This document shows, one piece after another, positions 12,771 to 22,581 of a DNA stretch of 64,000 nucleotides. Numbering within the stretch: position 1 is the first letter of the stretch; the number at the start of each line of letters is the position of its first letter. The stretch is from the NCBI GenBank assembly GCA_031423495.1, contig JANPFP010000219.1, positions 1 through 64,000 of the forward strand, read 5' to 3'. A program made the position numbers and the translations under genes. The stretch is from JACPYM01 sp031423495. Lineage in GTDB: Bacteria; Acidobacteriota; Blastocatellia; RBC074. Under the pieces are notes generated by a model. It searched no databases. It had not been told where the DNA came from and was given only the letters and a program-made list of their open reading frames with translations.

Positions 12771-13097
12771 ATGGAAAAAGGGTTTCTGACCTTTACATCG
12801 GCGGTCATTTTGCAGGCGGTGTCGAACGGTTATCGCTATGGGTTCGACATCATAGACATCACGGGCGTGCCGGGCGGTACGGTCTATCCGGCGCTGCGGC
12901 GGCTGGAAGGCCTGGGCTATCTCACCTCGAAGTGGGAAAAGCCGAGCATCGCGCAAGCCGAGCCGCGTCCGCAGCGCAAGTATTACGAGATGACACGCGC
13001 CGGACGCACCGCGCTCACTGATGCCGTCGCGCGCTTCCGATTGTTGGAGCAAACGCAAACTGAAACGCCGCGCGAGCCGAAACCTTCGCGCGCGTGA
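12771..13097 (+). CDS. PadR-family transcriptional regulator (unit 2)
   Basis: This 108-residue winged-helix protein is a close paralogue of the PadR at 940: both have the GYRYGFDI/GYQYGFDI helix, GTVYPALRRLE and RKYYE motifs. ATG 12771 is preceded by GAGGA. It ends 43 bp before a single prefix-A permease. Its likely job is repression of that permease and of its own promoter through the structured region just upstream. The last 15 residues are rich in Thr, Pro and Arg and probably disordered. Confidence 0.9.
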   Translation: MEKGFLTFTSAVILQAVSNGYRYGFDIIDITGVPGGTVYPALRRLEGLGYLTSKWEKPSIAQAEPRPQRKYYEMTRAGRTALTDAVARFRLLEQTQTETPREPKPSRA

Positions 13098-13140
13098 GGG
13101 CAACACTGTGGCGTTACGAATTCGTTGCCGACAATTTTTT

Positions 13141-15933
13141 ATGAAACCGCACCTGTGGCTGATTCGCTTCGTCGGCTTGATCGTACCGCGTCGTTTGCGC
13201 GCTGATTGGCGGCAAGAGTGGGAAGCCGAGTTGCGCCATCGTGAAGAACTGTTGGCACAGTGGGACAGACTCAACTGGCAAACCAAACTTGATTTGTTGC
13301 GGCGCAGCACGAGTGCGTTTTGGGATGCGCTGTGGTTGTTGCCGCTGCGATGGGAGGATGAAATGATTCAAGACGTACGTTTCGGCATCAAGATGCTGTT
13401 CAAAAATCCGGGCTTCAGTGTGGTCGTATTGCTGACGCTGGCGTTTGGCATTGGGGTGAATACAGCGCTGTTTACGGTGTTCAATGCGCTGGTGCTGAAG
13501 CCGTTGCCGCTCAAAGACGCCGAGCGTGTCGTAGCGATTCGCGGCGTGCCTTCGCCCAATCAGCGGGCGCGGCGGTTCTCTTATCCCGACTATCAGGATT
13601 ACGTCGCGCGTACGCAGACGCTGGCCGGACTGACGCTGATGAGCGAGACGGGGGCGACGCTGGGCATTGAAGATATGAAGTCGCGTGATAAGCAAACGCC
13701 GCGCGAAGACTTCGGACAGGTTTCGATTCAATTGGTGGCGGCGAATTACTTTTCGGTGCTGGGCGCTGAGATGGCGTTGGGGCGCGGGTTTTTGCCGGAA
13801 GAAGAACGCACGCCAAATACGCACGCAGTCGCGGTGTTGAGTCATTACTTTTGGGAGTTGGCCTTCAAAAGCGATCCGCAGGTGATCGGACGAACCATCC
13901 GACTGGCGGGGCAGCCGTTCGTGATCGTGGGCGTGACGGCCAGGGAATTCATCGGCACTACGCCAAATCGGCCCGCGTGCTGGTTGCCGTTGATGATGCG
14001 CGATGCGTTGTCTCAGGAATCAACAGCGACAAGCTGGCATACCGACCGCAACATCGCTGGATTCAATCTGCTGGGGCGCTTAAAACCGAACGCGACGGTC
14101 GCCCAAGCGCAAGCCGAATTGAGTTACCTGACCGCGCAACTCGCGCGGGAATATCCCGGTGCAAATCGTCGTGGTGAAAATCGCAATGTCGCTGTGCAAT
14201 TGAAACGCGCGCCCGGTTTCGTTTCGCAGGACGATGAAGAGGCCGGACAAATCTTTTTGATCTTGCCGTTGTCAGTCGCGCTGGTCTTGCTGATTGCCTG
14301 TGCCAACGTAGCCAATCTGATGTTGGCGCGCGCGGCACGACGGCAGAAAGAAATCGCTACGCGGCTGGCGTTGGGCGCTACGCGCGGACGCATCATTCGC
14401 CAGTTGTTGACTGAGAGTTTGTTGATCGCATTGGCGGGCGGCGCGCTCGGCCTGTTGCTGGCGTGGTGGGCGCTGAGCGTGTTGTATCCATTCTTGCTCG
14501 CGGGCTTTCCGATTGCGGCTACGTTTCGGGCTTCGATGGCGATCAACCTCGAACCCGATTATCGCGTCTTCGGTTTTGCGCTGTTGATGGCTTTGCTCGC
14601 GGGCGTGACGGCGGGACTCGCTCCGGCGTGGCAGGCTTCGCGTCCGAATTTGACTGCGGCGTTGAAAGGCGAAGGCTCCGTCTTCGGCGAACACCTCAGC
14701 CAGTCGCGCTTGCGCAATGCGTTGATCGTAGCGCAACTCGCCTTCTCGCTAGTGTTGCTGGTCAGTGCCGGATTGCTCGTGCGCAATTTGCAAAAGCTGC
14801 AAACGATTGACACGGGCTTTGAAACCACGCGGCTCTTTACCGCTGAGGCTGATCTGGGAACAGCGCGCGCGACGCAAACCGAAGCCTTGCGCCAACAGCT
14901 TGAAACGCGGTTGCGTGCCTTGCCCGACGTAGCCTCGGTCAGCCGCACTTCGCACGCGCCGTTGTCAGGCCAGGCGGCTGAGACGGCGGTGGCCTTGCCC
15001 GGGCAAACCGCACTGGCCGACGCCGCTTACTTGCTCGAAGCCAGTTACGATTTCGTTTCGCCTTCGCATCTGGCAACGCTGGGCGTGCCGTTGTTGCACG
15101 GACGCAATTTCACCGAACAGGAAGCGAACGCAGGCGCGCGCGTCGTTGTCGTCAGTGCCGCGACCGTGCGCAAGTTCTGGCCGCAATTTAACGACACGGC
15201 GCAGGCGCTCGGCCAATCGTTGAGCATTCAAACCGAAGCGAACACCGAAGCAAACGATGACGTGGTGAATCCCGCGAACTTTCCTGTTTATCAAGTCATT
15301 GGCGTTACGCGCGATCTCATCACCGGATTGGTCTTTCGGCGCGACGGGCCATTTCTTTATCTGCCGTTTCAAGCGGGCAATCTTCAAGGTCAGTTGGGCG
15401 GCGAATACTTGCTCGTGCGTACGCGAACGGATGCGAGCCGCGTGATGTCGGCGATGTATGCCGAGACGGCTGCGCTCGATGCTACGGCTACGTTGGGGCT
15501 GAAAACGACGGCGTCATGGCTGGCCTTGCAAACCTTTCCGTTCCGCATCGCCGCCAACCTCGCGCTCGTACTGGGTCTCGTAGCACTGCTGCTCGCTGCC
15601 ATTGGTCTTTACGGCGTGATGTCGTTCGTCGTCGCGCAACGTACGCGCGAGATCGGCATTCGCGTAGCCCTCGGCGCACAACCGCGCGGCATTCTGACGT
15701 TGTTCCTCAAACAAGGCATGCGGCTGATCGCCATCGGCATCCTGCTCGGCTTGCTCGGCGGCGCAGCCATTGCGCGCTTGCTGGCAATGATTCTGGTTGA
15801 TTTGAGTGCGTTCGATCCGCTGACCTTCGGCGGTGTATCGCTGTGTTTGATGGCGGTGGCGTTGCTGGCGACGTGGCTACCTGCGCGTCGTGCGGCGCGC
15901 GTTGATCCGATGATTGCGCTGCGACACGACTAA
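13141..15933 (+). CDS. ADOP-type MacB/FtsX permease, prefix type A (unit 2)
   Basis: This 930-residue permease has the same two-core architecture as the unit 1 proteins. The start is placed at ATG 13141, where the conserved prefix begins (MKPHLWLIRFVGLIVP). The frame remains open further upstream into padR, but that part has no similarity to the family. TM1 lies at about residues 92-118 and the C-terminus reads RRAARVDPMIALRHD. There is no Shine-Dalgarno before 13141, but GGAGG at 13353-13357 precedes the in-frame ATG at 13363. The second periplasmic region is longer than in the other copies, with an Asn/Thr/Glu-rich insertion (around 15220-15290). It is the only permease of this unit. Confidence 0.87.
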   Translation: MKPHLWLIRFVGLIVPRRLRADWRQEWEAELRHREELLAQWDRLNWQTKLDLLRRSTSAFWDALWLLPLRWEDEMIQDVRFGIKMLFKNPGFSVVVLLTLAFGIGVNTALFTVFNALVLKPLPLKDAERVVAIRGVPSPNQRARRFSYPDYQDYVARTQTLAGLTLMSETGATLGIEDMKSRDKQTPREDFGQVSIQLVAANYFSVLGAEMALGRGFLPEEERTPNTHAVAVLSHYFWELAFKSDPQVIGRTIRLAGQPFVIVGVTAREFIGTTPNRPACWLPLMMRDALSQESTATSWHTDRNIAGFNLLGRLKPNATVAQAQAELSYLTAQLAREYPGANRRGENRNVAVQLKRAPGFVSQDDEEAGQIFLILPLSVALVLLIACANVANLMLARAARRQKEIATRLALGATRGRIIRQLLTESLLIALAGGALGLLLAWWALSVLYPFLLAGFPIAATFRASMAINLEPDYRVFGFALLMALLAGVTAGLAPAWQASRPNLTAALKGEGSVFGEHLSQSRLRNALIVAQLAFSLVLLVSAGLLVRNLQKLQTIDTGFETTRLFTAEADLGTARATQTEALRQQLETRLRALPDVASVSRTSHAPLSGQAAETAVALPGQTALADAAYLLEASYDFVSPSHLATLGVPLLHGRNFTEQEANAGARVVVVSAATVRKFWPQFNDTAQALGQSLSIQTEANTEANDDVVNPANFPVYQVIGVTRDLITGLVFRRDGPFLYLPFQAGNLQGQLGGEYLLVRTRTDASRVMSAMYAETAALDATATLGLKTTASWLALQTFPFRIAANLALVLGLVALLLAAIGLYGVMSFVVAQRTREIGIRVALGAQPRGILTLFLKQGMRLIAIGILLGLLGGAAIARLLAMILVDLSAFDPLTFGGVSLCLMAVALLATWLPARRAARVDPMIALRHD

Positions 15934-16011
15934 CCTTCCCCTTTCTTTGTCTGCTGCACGATTAATAGTGGCAGCCCAATCCATACTCGTTCGCTGGCAG
16001 AAATGAACTAA

Positions 16012-16056
16012 GGCGTTGCGCGAAATTTTATCGTGCAACGCCTCGTGGCGTTGACA
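16012..16056 (+). promoter_or_regulatory. Three alternating half-sites overlapping the padR unit 3 -35 box
   Basis: GGCGTTGC (16012-16019), its complement GCAACGCC (16035-16042) and again GGCGTTG (16047-16053) form two overlapping inverted repeats, one with a 15-bp and one with a 4-bp spacer. The last half-site runs into the TTGACA hexamer. A repressor dimer bound here would block RNA polymerase, so this is a good candidate operator for the adjacent PadR. Confidence 0.5.
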
Positions 16057-16079
16057 GTCAGGAGTTGTGCGGCTATATG
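16051..16079 (+). promoter_or_regulatory. Sigma-70-type promoter for padR unit 3
   Basis: A perfect TTGACA (16051-16056), a 17-bp spacer and TATATG (16074-16079) lie 31 bp upstream of the padR start codon. The likely start site is near 16086. Confidence 0.65.
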
Positions 16080-16110
16080 TGGCAATACAATCTATGGAGA
16101 CACACTTGTT

Positions 16111-16452
16111 ATGCCCACCTTATTCGATAAAGAAATAAAACGCGGTAGCACTGAAATGTTGATTCTGGCGCTGGTCGAAGACCGTCCGCGCCACGGTTAC
16201 GAAATCGCCAAACTGATCGAAGAGCGTTCGGACGGCGTGCTGCAATTTCATGTGGCGTCGTTGTATCCGCTGCTCTATCGCCTCGAAAAACGCGGCCTCA
16301 TCAAAGGTACGTGGGTCGAAAAAGCCGGCGAGCGACGACGGCGCTTTTACAAGCTGACGGCGGCAGGCAAAAAAGTGCTGACCGAACAGCGGCAAACGTG
16401 GTCAGACTTCTTCGCGGCACTCGACCGTGTGGCGAAGATCAATCCTGCTTGA
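16111..16452 (+). CDS. PadR-family transcriptional regulator (unit 3, different subfamily)
   Basis: This 113-residue PadR belongs to a different branch from the two above. It has the more usual opening (KRGSTEMLILALVEDRPRHG), then HGYEIAKLIEER, SLYPLLYRLEKRGLIKG and a FYKLTAAGKK wing. ATG 16111 is chosen because the family begins there and a clean promoter lies between it and the in-frame ATG further upstream. The stop is 8 bp before a permease with the second kind of prefix, and all three permeases downstream share that prefix. It probably represses this cluster. Confidence 0.9.
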   Translation: MPTLFDKEIKRGSTEMLILALVEDRPRHGYEIAKLIEERSDGVLQFHVASLYPLLYRLEKRGLIKGTWVEKAGERRRRFYKLTAAGKKVLTEQRQTWSDFFAALDRVAKINPA

Positions 16453-16460
16453 GTGATGCG

Positions 16461-19178
16461 ATGAATCCGAATTGGCAACAAATCGTGCGTGACCGATTAG
16501 CAGTGTTGCGCCTGCCGCCCGTACGCGAAATCGAAATCGTCGAAGAAATCGCGCTGCATCTCGAAGCGATCTATGACGACGCGCGCGCCGATGGTTTAGC
16601 AGAAGCCGAAGCACAAGCGCGTGCCGTGCAAAGTTATGATTGGCGTTTGCTCGAATGCGGATTGAGTCGCGTTGAGCGTCAATGGCAACCACCTGCCGCA
16701 ACCCTTGAATGGCTTGAACGAAAAGGAGGAATACGAATGGAATCGTTATGGCAAGACCTGCGCTTTGCCGCGCGCAGTTTGCGCAAACGGCCTGGCTTTA
16801 CGTTGCTGGTGTTATTAACGCTGGCGCTGGGCATCGGCGCGAATACGGCGATCTTCAGCGTCGTCAATGCTGTGCTGCTGGTGCCGTTGCCGTATCGGCA
16901 GCCCGAACAACTGGTGGTGCTGTCGGCGAAGAACGACAAAAAAGGCGTGACCCAACAGCCCGTCTCATATCCCAACGTCAAGGACTGGAAAGAACAGAAT
17001 CAGGTCTTTGCGCAACTGGCTGGAGTGCGCGGCGAATCGTTCAGCCTGACGGATCGCGATGAGCCGGAGCGCGTCAGCGGGTTGCGCGTCAGTGCCAACA
17101 TTTTGTCGTTGCTCGGTGTGCAACCCGTGCTGGGCCGCGATTTTCTGCCAGAGGAAGAGCAACCAGGGCGGGAGAAGGTCGCGCTGGTAGGTTACAACCT
17201 GTGGCAACAGCGCTACGCGGGCAGCCCGCAATTGGTTGGGCAAACGCTGAGCTTGGATGGCAATGCTTATACAGTCGTCGGCATTTTGCCGCGCGGGTTA
17301 AAACAGCCGGGGCTGACGCTGCCAGCCGTGCCGCCGTCAGGCGCGGATGTCTGGATTCCGTTGATTCCGGCGACGAGCGAGCAAAATCGCAACCTGGCGG
17401 GTTTTCGTGTGATTGCGCGACTGAAGCCGGACGCGACCCTCACACATGCGCAAACGGAAATGAACGCGCTCGCCGCGCGGCTGGAACAGCAATACCCCGA
17501 CAGCAACGCAGATTTCGGTGTGGACGTGGTGCGCCTGCACGATCATTTGACCGGGCGGGTAAGGCGCGCGTTATGGATTTTGCTGGGCGCGGTCGGCATC
17601 GTATTGCTGATTGCCTGCGCCAATGTGGCGAACCTCTTGCTGGCGCGCGCGACAGAACGGCAAGCCGAAATGGCGGTGCGCTCGGCGCTGGGCGCAACCC
17701 GCTGGCAATTGATGCGGCAGTTGCTGTGCGAAAGTTTGGCGTTGAGCCTGACGGGCGGATTTCTGGGGTTGTGGCTGGCGACCTTTGGCGTACCGCTCCT
17801 GACCGGGTTGAGCGCCAGCAGCATCCCGCGCGTCGAAGAGATCGGCATCAGTTGGCCGGTGCTGGGCTTTACGATGTTGGTGGCTTTGCTGACGGGCGTC
17901 GTTTTCGGACTTGTGCCTGCGCTGCAAACGTCGGGCATTCAACTGGTCGCGGCCTTGAAGGAGGGCAAGAAAGGAACCATGGGCGGCGTGCGTGCGCGGC
18001 GTTGGCTGAATGGGTTGGTCGTTGCTGAGTTGGCCCTGGCGTTGGTTTTGCTGACCGGTGCGGGGTTGATGTTGCGCAGCTTCCGCGCGGTTAATGCCGT
18101 CGAGCCGGGTTTCGATCCGCACAACGTGCTGACGTTGGCTGTGCCCTTGCCGGTCGGTAGCTACAAGGAGCAGGCGCAGCAATTACAATTTTACGAACGC
18201 GCGCTGCCCGCGTTGAACCAGTTGCCCGGCGTGCTGTCGGCGGCGGGCGTGTTTCGCCTCCCGCTCGTTGGATTCGCCACGAGCATCTTTACCGTGCAAG
18301 GGCAGCCGGTTCCGCCGGGGCAGGAGCCGCAGGCGGATTTCCGCACGGTGAGCTTCGATTATTTCCGCACCATGAAGATGCCGTTGATGCGGGGCCGCGA
18401 TTTCACTGAGCGCGACAACGCCCAGGCTGCCGATGCCGTGATCATCAACGAAGAGCTGGCGCGGCGCTTCTTTCCGAATGAAGACCCGGTGGGCAAACGA
18501 CTGCAAGTCAGACAGGAAAAGACGCGCTGGCGTGAGATCGTCGGCGTCGTCGCCAATGCCAAATTGACGGGTCTGGAAGCTCAAACCGACCCGGCGATCT
18601 ACCTGCCCTTTCCGCAAAACACCTGGCCGAACGCCTTGCGCAACAGCTATCTGATCGTGCGGACGGCGGGTGATCCGAACCAGTCTCACGCGGCGATTCG
18701 GGCGGCGCTGCGCGCAATTGATCCGGCGTTGCCATTGGCGCAGTGGCGCACGATGGAAGTGATTCTGGCCGAATCACTCGCCGCGCGTCGTTTCAATACG
18801 GCCCTGCTGTCAGTCTTTGCGCTCATCGCGGGCGTGCTGGCGGCGGTCGGCATTTACGGCACGATGTCGTATCTGGTGACAGCGCGCACGCCGGAACTCG
18901 GCCTGCGCGTGGCGCTAGGCGCGCAGGGCAACGATGTGTTGCGGCTGATCGTCGGGCAAGGAATGTGGCTGGTGTTGCTGGGTGTCGCAAGCGGGTTGCT
19001 GGCATCGCTGGTGCTGACGCGGCTGCTGGGCAATTTGCTGTTTGGCGTGAGCGGAACGGATGGGCTGACGTTCACGGCCACGGCGGCATTGCTGGCGGTG
19101 GTAGCGTTGCTGGCTTGCTGGATTCCGGCGCGGCGGGCGACAAAGGTTGATCCGCTGATTGCGCTCCGCGCTGAATAA
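16461..19178 (+). CDS. ADOP-type MacB/FtsX permease, prefix type B (unit 3, first)
   Basis: This 905-residue permease starts at ATG 16461, immediately after padR. The prefix (1-92) is of another kind from units 1 and 2: an acidic helical stretch (VLRLPPVREIEIVEEIALHL) followed by a YDWRLLECGLSRVE segment. After it come TM1 (GIGANTAIFSVVNAVLL), periplasmic loop 1, three TMs (ACANVANLLLARAT in the first) and the repeated core ending TKVDPLIALRAE. GGAGG at 16725-16729 lies 7 bp before the internal ATG 16737, encoded by two GGA glycine codons. No Shine-Dalgarno is visible at 16461, so translation may be coupled to padR. A 216-bp gap without a gene follows. Confidence 0.88.
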   Translation: MNPNWQQIVRDRLAVLRLPPVREIEIVEEIALHLEAIYDDARADGLAEAEAQARAVQSYDWRLLECGLSRVERQWQPPAATLEWLERKGGIRMESLWQDLRFAARSLRKRPGFTLLVLLTLALGIGANTAIFSVVNAVLLVPLPYRQPEQLVVLSAKNDKKGVTQQPVSYPNVKDWKEQNQVFAQLAGVRGESFSLTDRDEPERVSGLRVSANILSLLGVQPVLGRDFLPEEEQPGREKVALVGYNLWQQRYAGSPQLVGQTLSLDGNAYTVVGILPRGLKQPGLTLPAVPPSGADVWIPLIPATSEQNRNLAGFRVIARLKPDATLTHAQTEMNALAARLEQQYPDSNADFGVDVVRLHDHLTGRVRRALWILLGAVGIVLLIACANVANLLLARATERQAEMAVRSALGATRWQLMRQLLCESLALSLTGGFLGLWLATFGVPLLTGLSASSIPRVEEIGISWPVLGFTMLVALLTGVVFGLVPALQTSGIQLVAALKEGKKGTMGGVRARRWLNGLVVAELALALVLLTGAGLMLRSFRAVNAVEPGFDPHNVLTLAVPLPVGSYKEQAQQLQFYERALPALNQLPGVLSAAGVFRLPLVGFATSIFTVQGQPVPPGQEPQADFRTVSFDYFRTMKMPLMRGRDFTERDNAQAADAVIINEELARRFFPNEDPVGKRLQVRQEKTRWREIVGVVANAKLTGLEAQTDPAIYLPFPQNTWPNALRNSYLIVRTAGDPNQSHAAIRAALRAIDPALPLAQWRTMEVILAESLAARRFNTALLSVFALIAGVLAAVGIYGTMSYLVTARTPELGLRVALGAQGNDVLRLIVGQGMWLVLLGVASGLLASLVLTRLLGNLLFGVSGTDGLTFTATAALLAVVALLACWIPARRATKVDPLIALRAE

Positions 19179-19394
19179 CGTCACAGAAAAGGAACATGGC
19201 TTGCGTGAAGGTTTGCCTGCATCGGCTGGTATTCATCGCGTTCCTGCCCGCGCTCGAACTCGCAATGATTCCACCACCGCACCATGCATTCTGGAATTTC
19301 AACCCTGGCACGCGCAGGCAATGGATCAAACCGCCGCCTTTTTTCAACGCGTGGCGAAACCCGCTGCGCCACATGACAATCCTCGGAGGAAAAA

Positions 19395-19844
19395 ATGAAA
19401 CTCGTTTTATTCGTCGTCGCACTTGGCTCGCTGTTGATGCTCTCGTTGGCATCCGCACAACCCCTCGACGAAAAGGACGCCGTGCACCAGGCCGTCCTTG
19501 ATTACGTCGAAGGCGTTTACCACGTAGCCCCCGCGCGCATCGAACGCAGCGTTCATCCCGAACTGAGCAAGCTCGGTTTCTGGAAACCGAAGGACAAGCC
19601 CGGTTACACAAGCGAAAAAATGACCTTTGCCGAATTGATCGAAGTCGCCAAAACCTGGAACAAAGCCGGCAAGCTGCCCGCCAATGCGCCGAAAGAGATC
19701 ACGATCTTTGACGTACAGGATCAAACCGCTTCGGCCAAGCTGGTCGCGCAATGGGGGACAGATTATTTTCATCTCGCCAAATACGACGGCAAGTGGAAAA
19801 TCATCAACGTGCTCTGGCAAAGCCCGCCGCCCCGACAGAATTGA
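19395..19844 (+). CDS. Exported lumazine-binding-like (NTF2-fold) protein
   Basis: This 149-residue protein has a Sec signal peptide (about 1-21, ending ASAQ). The rest resembles the putative lumazine-binding family of the NTF2-like fold: an N-terminal helix (AVHQAVLDYVEGVYH), a HPELSK segment, then beta strands ending in GKWKIINVLWQ. NTF2-like folds bind small ligands or catalyse simple reactions; nothing here identifies the ligand. ATG 19395 follows CGGAGGA. It lies 11 bp before the next permease, which places a periplasmic protein inside the permease operon, perhaps as a partner of the large periplasmic domains. Confidence 0.75.
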   Translation: MKLVLFVVALGSLLMLSLASAQPLDEKDAVHQAVLDYVEGVYHVAPARIERSVHPELSKLGFWKPKDKPGYTSEKMTFAELIEVAKTWNKAGKLPANAPKEITIFDVQDQTASAKLVAQWGTDYFHLAKYDGKWKIINVLWQSPPPRQN

Positions 19845-19855
19845 AGAGGTGAGCC

Positions 19856-22558
19856 ATGTCGAATTGGAAACACATCGTACGCGAACGGCTTGCCGTTTTG
19901 CGCCTGCCGCCCGTACGCGAGATCGAAATCGTCGAAGAAATCGCGCTGCATCTCGAAGCGATTTATGACGATGCGCGTGCCGATGGCTTGTCTGAAATAG
20001 AAGCCGAAGCGCGCGCCGTGCAAAGTTATGATTGGCGTTTGCTCGAATGCGAATTGAGCCGCGTTGAGCGTCAATGGCAACCACCTGCCACAACCCTGGA
20101 ATGGCTTGAACGAAAAGGAGGAATGCGAATGGAATCGTGCTGGCAAGACCTGCGCTTTGGTGCGCGAATGTTAGTGAAACAACCGGGCTTCACGTTGATT
20201 GCTGTTATCACATTGGCGCTGGGCATTGGCGCGACGACGGCGATTTTCAGTGTTGTCAATGCGGTGCTGTTGCGTCCGCTGCCTTTTGCACAATCAGAGC
20301 GCATCGTGCGTTTGTGGGAGAGCCTTCCGCAGGGCAATGGCCTGCGCGTGGCGGTGCGGTACGCGAACTTTCAGGACTGGCGGCAGCAGAATCAGGCCTT
20401 CACGCATCTGGCGGCTTACCGCGAAGACGGGTTTAATTTACAAACCGGGCTGCAAACGGGCGCGGAAGCGCGGCGGTTGGAAGGCGCACGTGTGACGGTG
20501 GATTTCTTTAACGTGTTGGGCGTGCAACCGGCGCAGGGGCGCGCTTTCTCAACGCAGGAAGATGCGCCGGGCGGTGAGCGCGTTGTGATCCTCAGCCACG
20601 CGCTGTGGCAGCAAAGTTTCGGCGGCAATGCGCAATGGTTGGGACGGCAACTCAAGGTGGACGGACAAAACTACACCGTGGTTGGAATCATGCCGCCCGG
20701 CTTCAGCTTTCCCGGTTACGGCTACATCAATGAAGAGACTCATTTGTGGTTTCCGTATGCGCTCGAAGCACCGCCCACCGGGCGTGGGCCGCATTTCCTG
20801 CGCGTGCTGGGTCGTCTGAAAACCGGGGCGACGGTGGAACATGCGCGCACCGAGTTGGACACGATTGCGCAGCGGTTAGAGCAAAGCTATCCCGACACGA
20901 ACAAAGGCTCGCGGGTGTTCATGATTCCGTTGCACGAATTCTTTAACGATGAGTTGCAGCGTCCGTTGTATGTGCTGCTCAGCGCGGTGCTGTTCGTATT
21001 GATGATTGCCTGCGCCAACGTGGCGAACCTGTTGCTGGCGCGCAATGCGGCGCGCGAACGCGAGTTGGCAGTGCGCGCTGCGTTGGGAGCGGGACGCGGC
21101 AGACTCGTGCGCCAATTGCTGACCGAAAGCCTGTTGTTGGTGGCAGTCGGCGGCGCGGGCGGATTGTTGCTGGCATCTTGGGGCGTAACGCTGCTGACGA
21201 AATTCGGGCCGCGCGATATTCCGCGTTTGCAAGAAGCCACGCTCGATGCGCGGGTGTTGGGCTTCACGCTGGTAGTGAGTGTGCTGACCGCGTTGATCTT
21301 CGGACTCGCACCCGCGTGGCAACGCGCCGGACTTGATCCTAACGCCGCGCTCAAAGCCGGTGCGCGAGCTATGGGTGGTGCGGGGCAGCGTTTGCGCAAA
21401 AGTTTGATCGTTGCCGAAGTCGCATTGGCAATGTTGTTGTTGATCGGCGCGGGATTGATGCTGAAAAGTTTCGTGGCCTTGCAACAGGTTGCGCCGGGGT
21501 TCGACGCACAGGGCGGGCTGACGATGGAAATCAATTTGCCGCCAGAAAAATACGCCAAGCCCGAACAGCGCGCAGCCTTGCTCGAACAAATGCTGACGCG
21601 CTTGCGCACGCTGCCCGGCGTAACGTTTGCGGGCGCGACGCATCGGCTGCCGTTGCGCGGCAATTCGGCTATGGGGTTTGAAATTGAAGGCCGTCCCATC
21701 GCTGAGGGACAGCCACGCTTGCGAGCGAATTACCGCGCGATCACGCCGGAATACTTCCGCGCGCTGGGTACGCCGCTCATCGCGGGGCGCACTTACACCG
21801 ATGAAGAAGCCTGGCGAAAACCGACTGCCATCATCGTCAATCAAACCCTCGCCCGCCGTCATTGGCCCAACGAAAACCCAATAGGCAAGCGCCTCAGAAC
21901 CGGCGGGAACAACAGTCCCTGGCTCGAAATCATCGGCGTCGCGGCGGATGCCAAAGAGAACGGGCTGACCGCCGAAGTGAGTGATGGCTTTTATGTGGCT
22001 TACGTCGCATCGGCTGCGCCCGCGATGACATTGGTGCTGCGTACCGACACTGACCCGCTCAGTCTCGCCGCTGCGGCTACGGCTGAAATCCGCCGCGTGG
22101 ATTCTGAACAAGCCGTCTCAGGCATCAACACGTTATCCGGTTTGCTCAACGAAACGACGGCGCAACCGCGTTTCAATACGGTCTTGTTGGCGCTGTTCGC
22201 CTTGCTGGCGTTGCTGCTGGCGGCGATAGGGATTTACGGCGTGATCGCGTACGCGGTGGCGCAACGCACGCAGGAAATCGGCTTGCGGATGGCGCTGGGC
22301 GCGCAGGCGCGTGATGTGCTGCGACTGGTCATAGGGCAGGGCATGAAGCTGGCGCTGTTCGGCATTGTGCTGGGCTTGGGCGGCGCGTGGGCGCTGACGC
22401 GGTTGATGAGAACGCTACTGTTCAATGTCAGCCCGACTGACTGGCTGACCTTTGCCGGAATCTCTGCGCTCGTCACGCTGACGGTGCTGCTGGCTTGTTG
22501 GATTCCGGCGCGGCGCGCGACGCGGGTTGATCCGTTGATTGTGTTGCGCAGTGAGTGA
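19856..22558 (+). CDS. ADOP-type MacB/FtsX permease, prefix type B (unit 3, second)
   Basis: This 900-residue permease has a prefix (1-91) almost identical to that of the gene at 16461. TM1 is GIGATTAIFSVVNAVLL, the second membrane block has ACANVANLLLARNAARERE, and the C-terminus is TRVDPLIVLRSE. Unlike the other copies, its full-length start has a fair ribosome site (AGAGGTG 5 bp before ATG 19856). The internal ATG at 20129 has GGAGG at 20117-20121. Loop sequences differ strongly from the paralogues while the prefix and membrane parts are conserved, suggesting gene conversion or selection on those parts. Confidence 0.88.
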   Translation: MSNWKHIVRERLAVLRLPPVREIEIVEEIALHLEAIYDDARADGLSEIEAEARAVQSYDWRLLECELSRVERQWQPPATTLEWLERKGGMRMESCWQDLRFGARMLVKQPGFTLIAVITLALGIGATTAIFSVVNAVLLRPLPFAQSERIVRLWESLPQGNGLRVAVRYANFQDWRQQNQAFTHLAAYREDGFNLQTGLQTGAEARRLEGARVTVDFFNVLGVQPAQGRAFSTQEDAPGGERVVILSHALWQQSFGGNAQWLGRQLKVDGQNYTVVGIMPPGFSFPGYGYINEETHLWFPYALEAPPTGRGPHFLRVLGRLKTGATVEHARTELDTIAQRLEQSYPDTNKGSRVFMIPLHEFFNDELQRPLYVLLSAVLFVLMIACANVANLLLARNAARERELAVRAALGAGRGRLVRQLLTESLLLVAVGGAGGLLLASWGVTLLTKFGPRDIPRLQEATLDARVLGFTLVVSVLTALIFGLAPAWQRAGLDPNAALKAGARAMGGAGQRLRKSLIVAEVALAMLLLIGAGLMLKSFVALQQVAPGFDAQGGLTMEINLPPEKYAKPEQRAALLEQMLTRLRTLPGVTFAGATHRLPLRGNSAMGFEIEGRPIAEGQPRLRANYRAITPEYFRALGTPLIAGRTYTDEEAWRKPTAIIVNQTLARRHWPNENPIGKRLRTGGNNSPWLEIIGVAADAKENGLTAEVSDGFYVAYVASAAPAMTLVLRTDTDPLSLAAAATAEIRRVDSEQAVSGINTLSGLLNETTAQPRFNTVLLALFALLALLLAAIGIYGVIAYAVAQRTQEIGLRMALGAQARDVLRLVIGQGMKLALFGIVLGLGGAWALTRLMRTLLFNVSPTDWLTFAGISALVTLTVLLACWIPARRATRVDPLIVLRSE

Positions 22559-22581
22559 CTGAATGGCTGAAGGGAAAATTT

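Noticed and set aside
13021..13140. N-terminal extension of the unit 2 permease into padR
   Set aside because: The extension overlaps padR in another frame and has no similarity to the conserved permease prefix, which starts at 13141.
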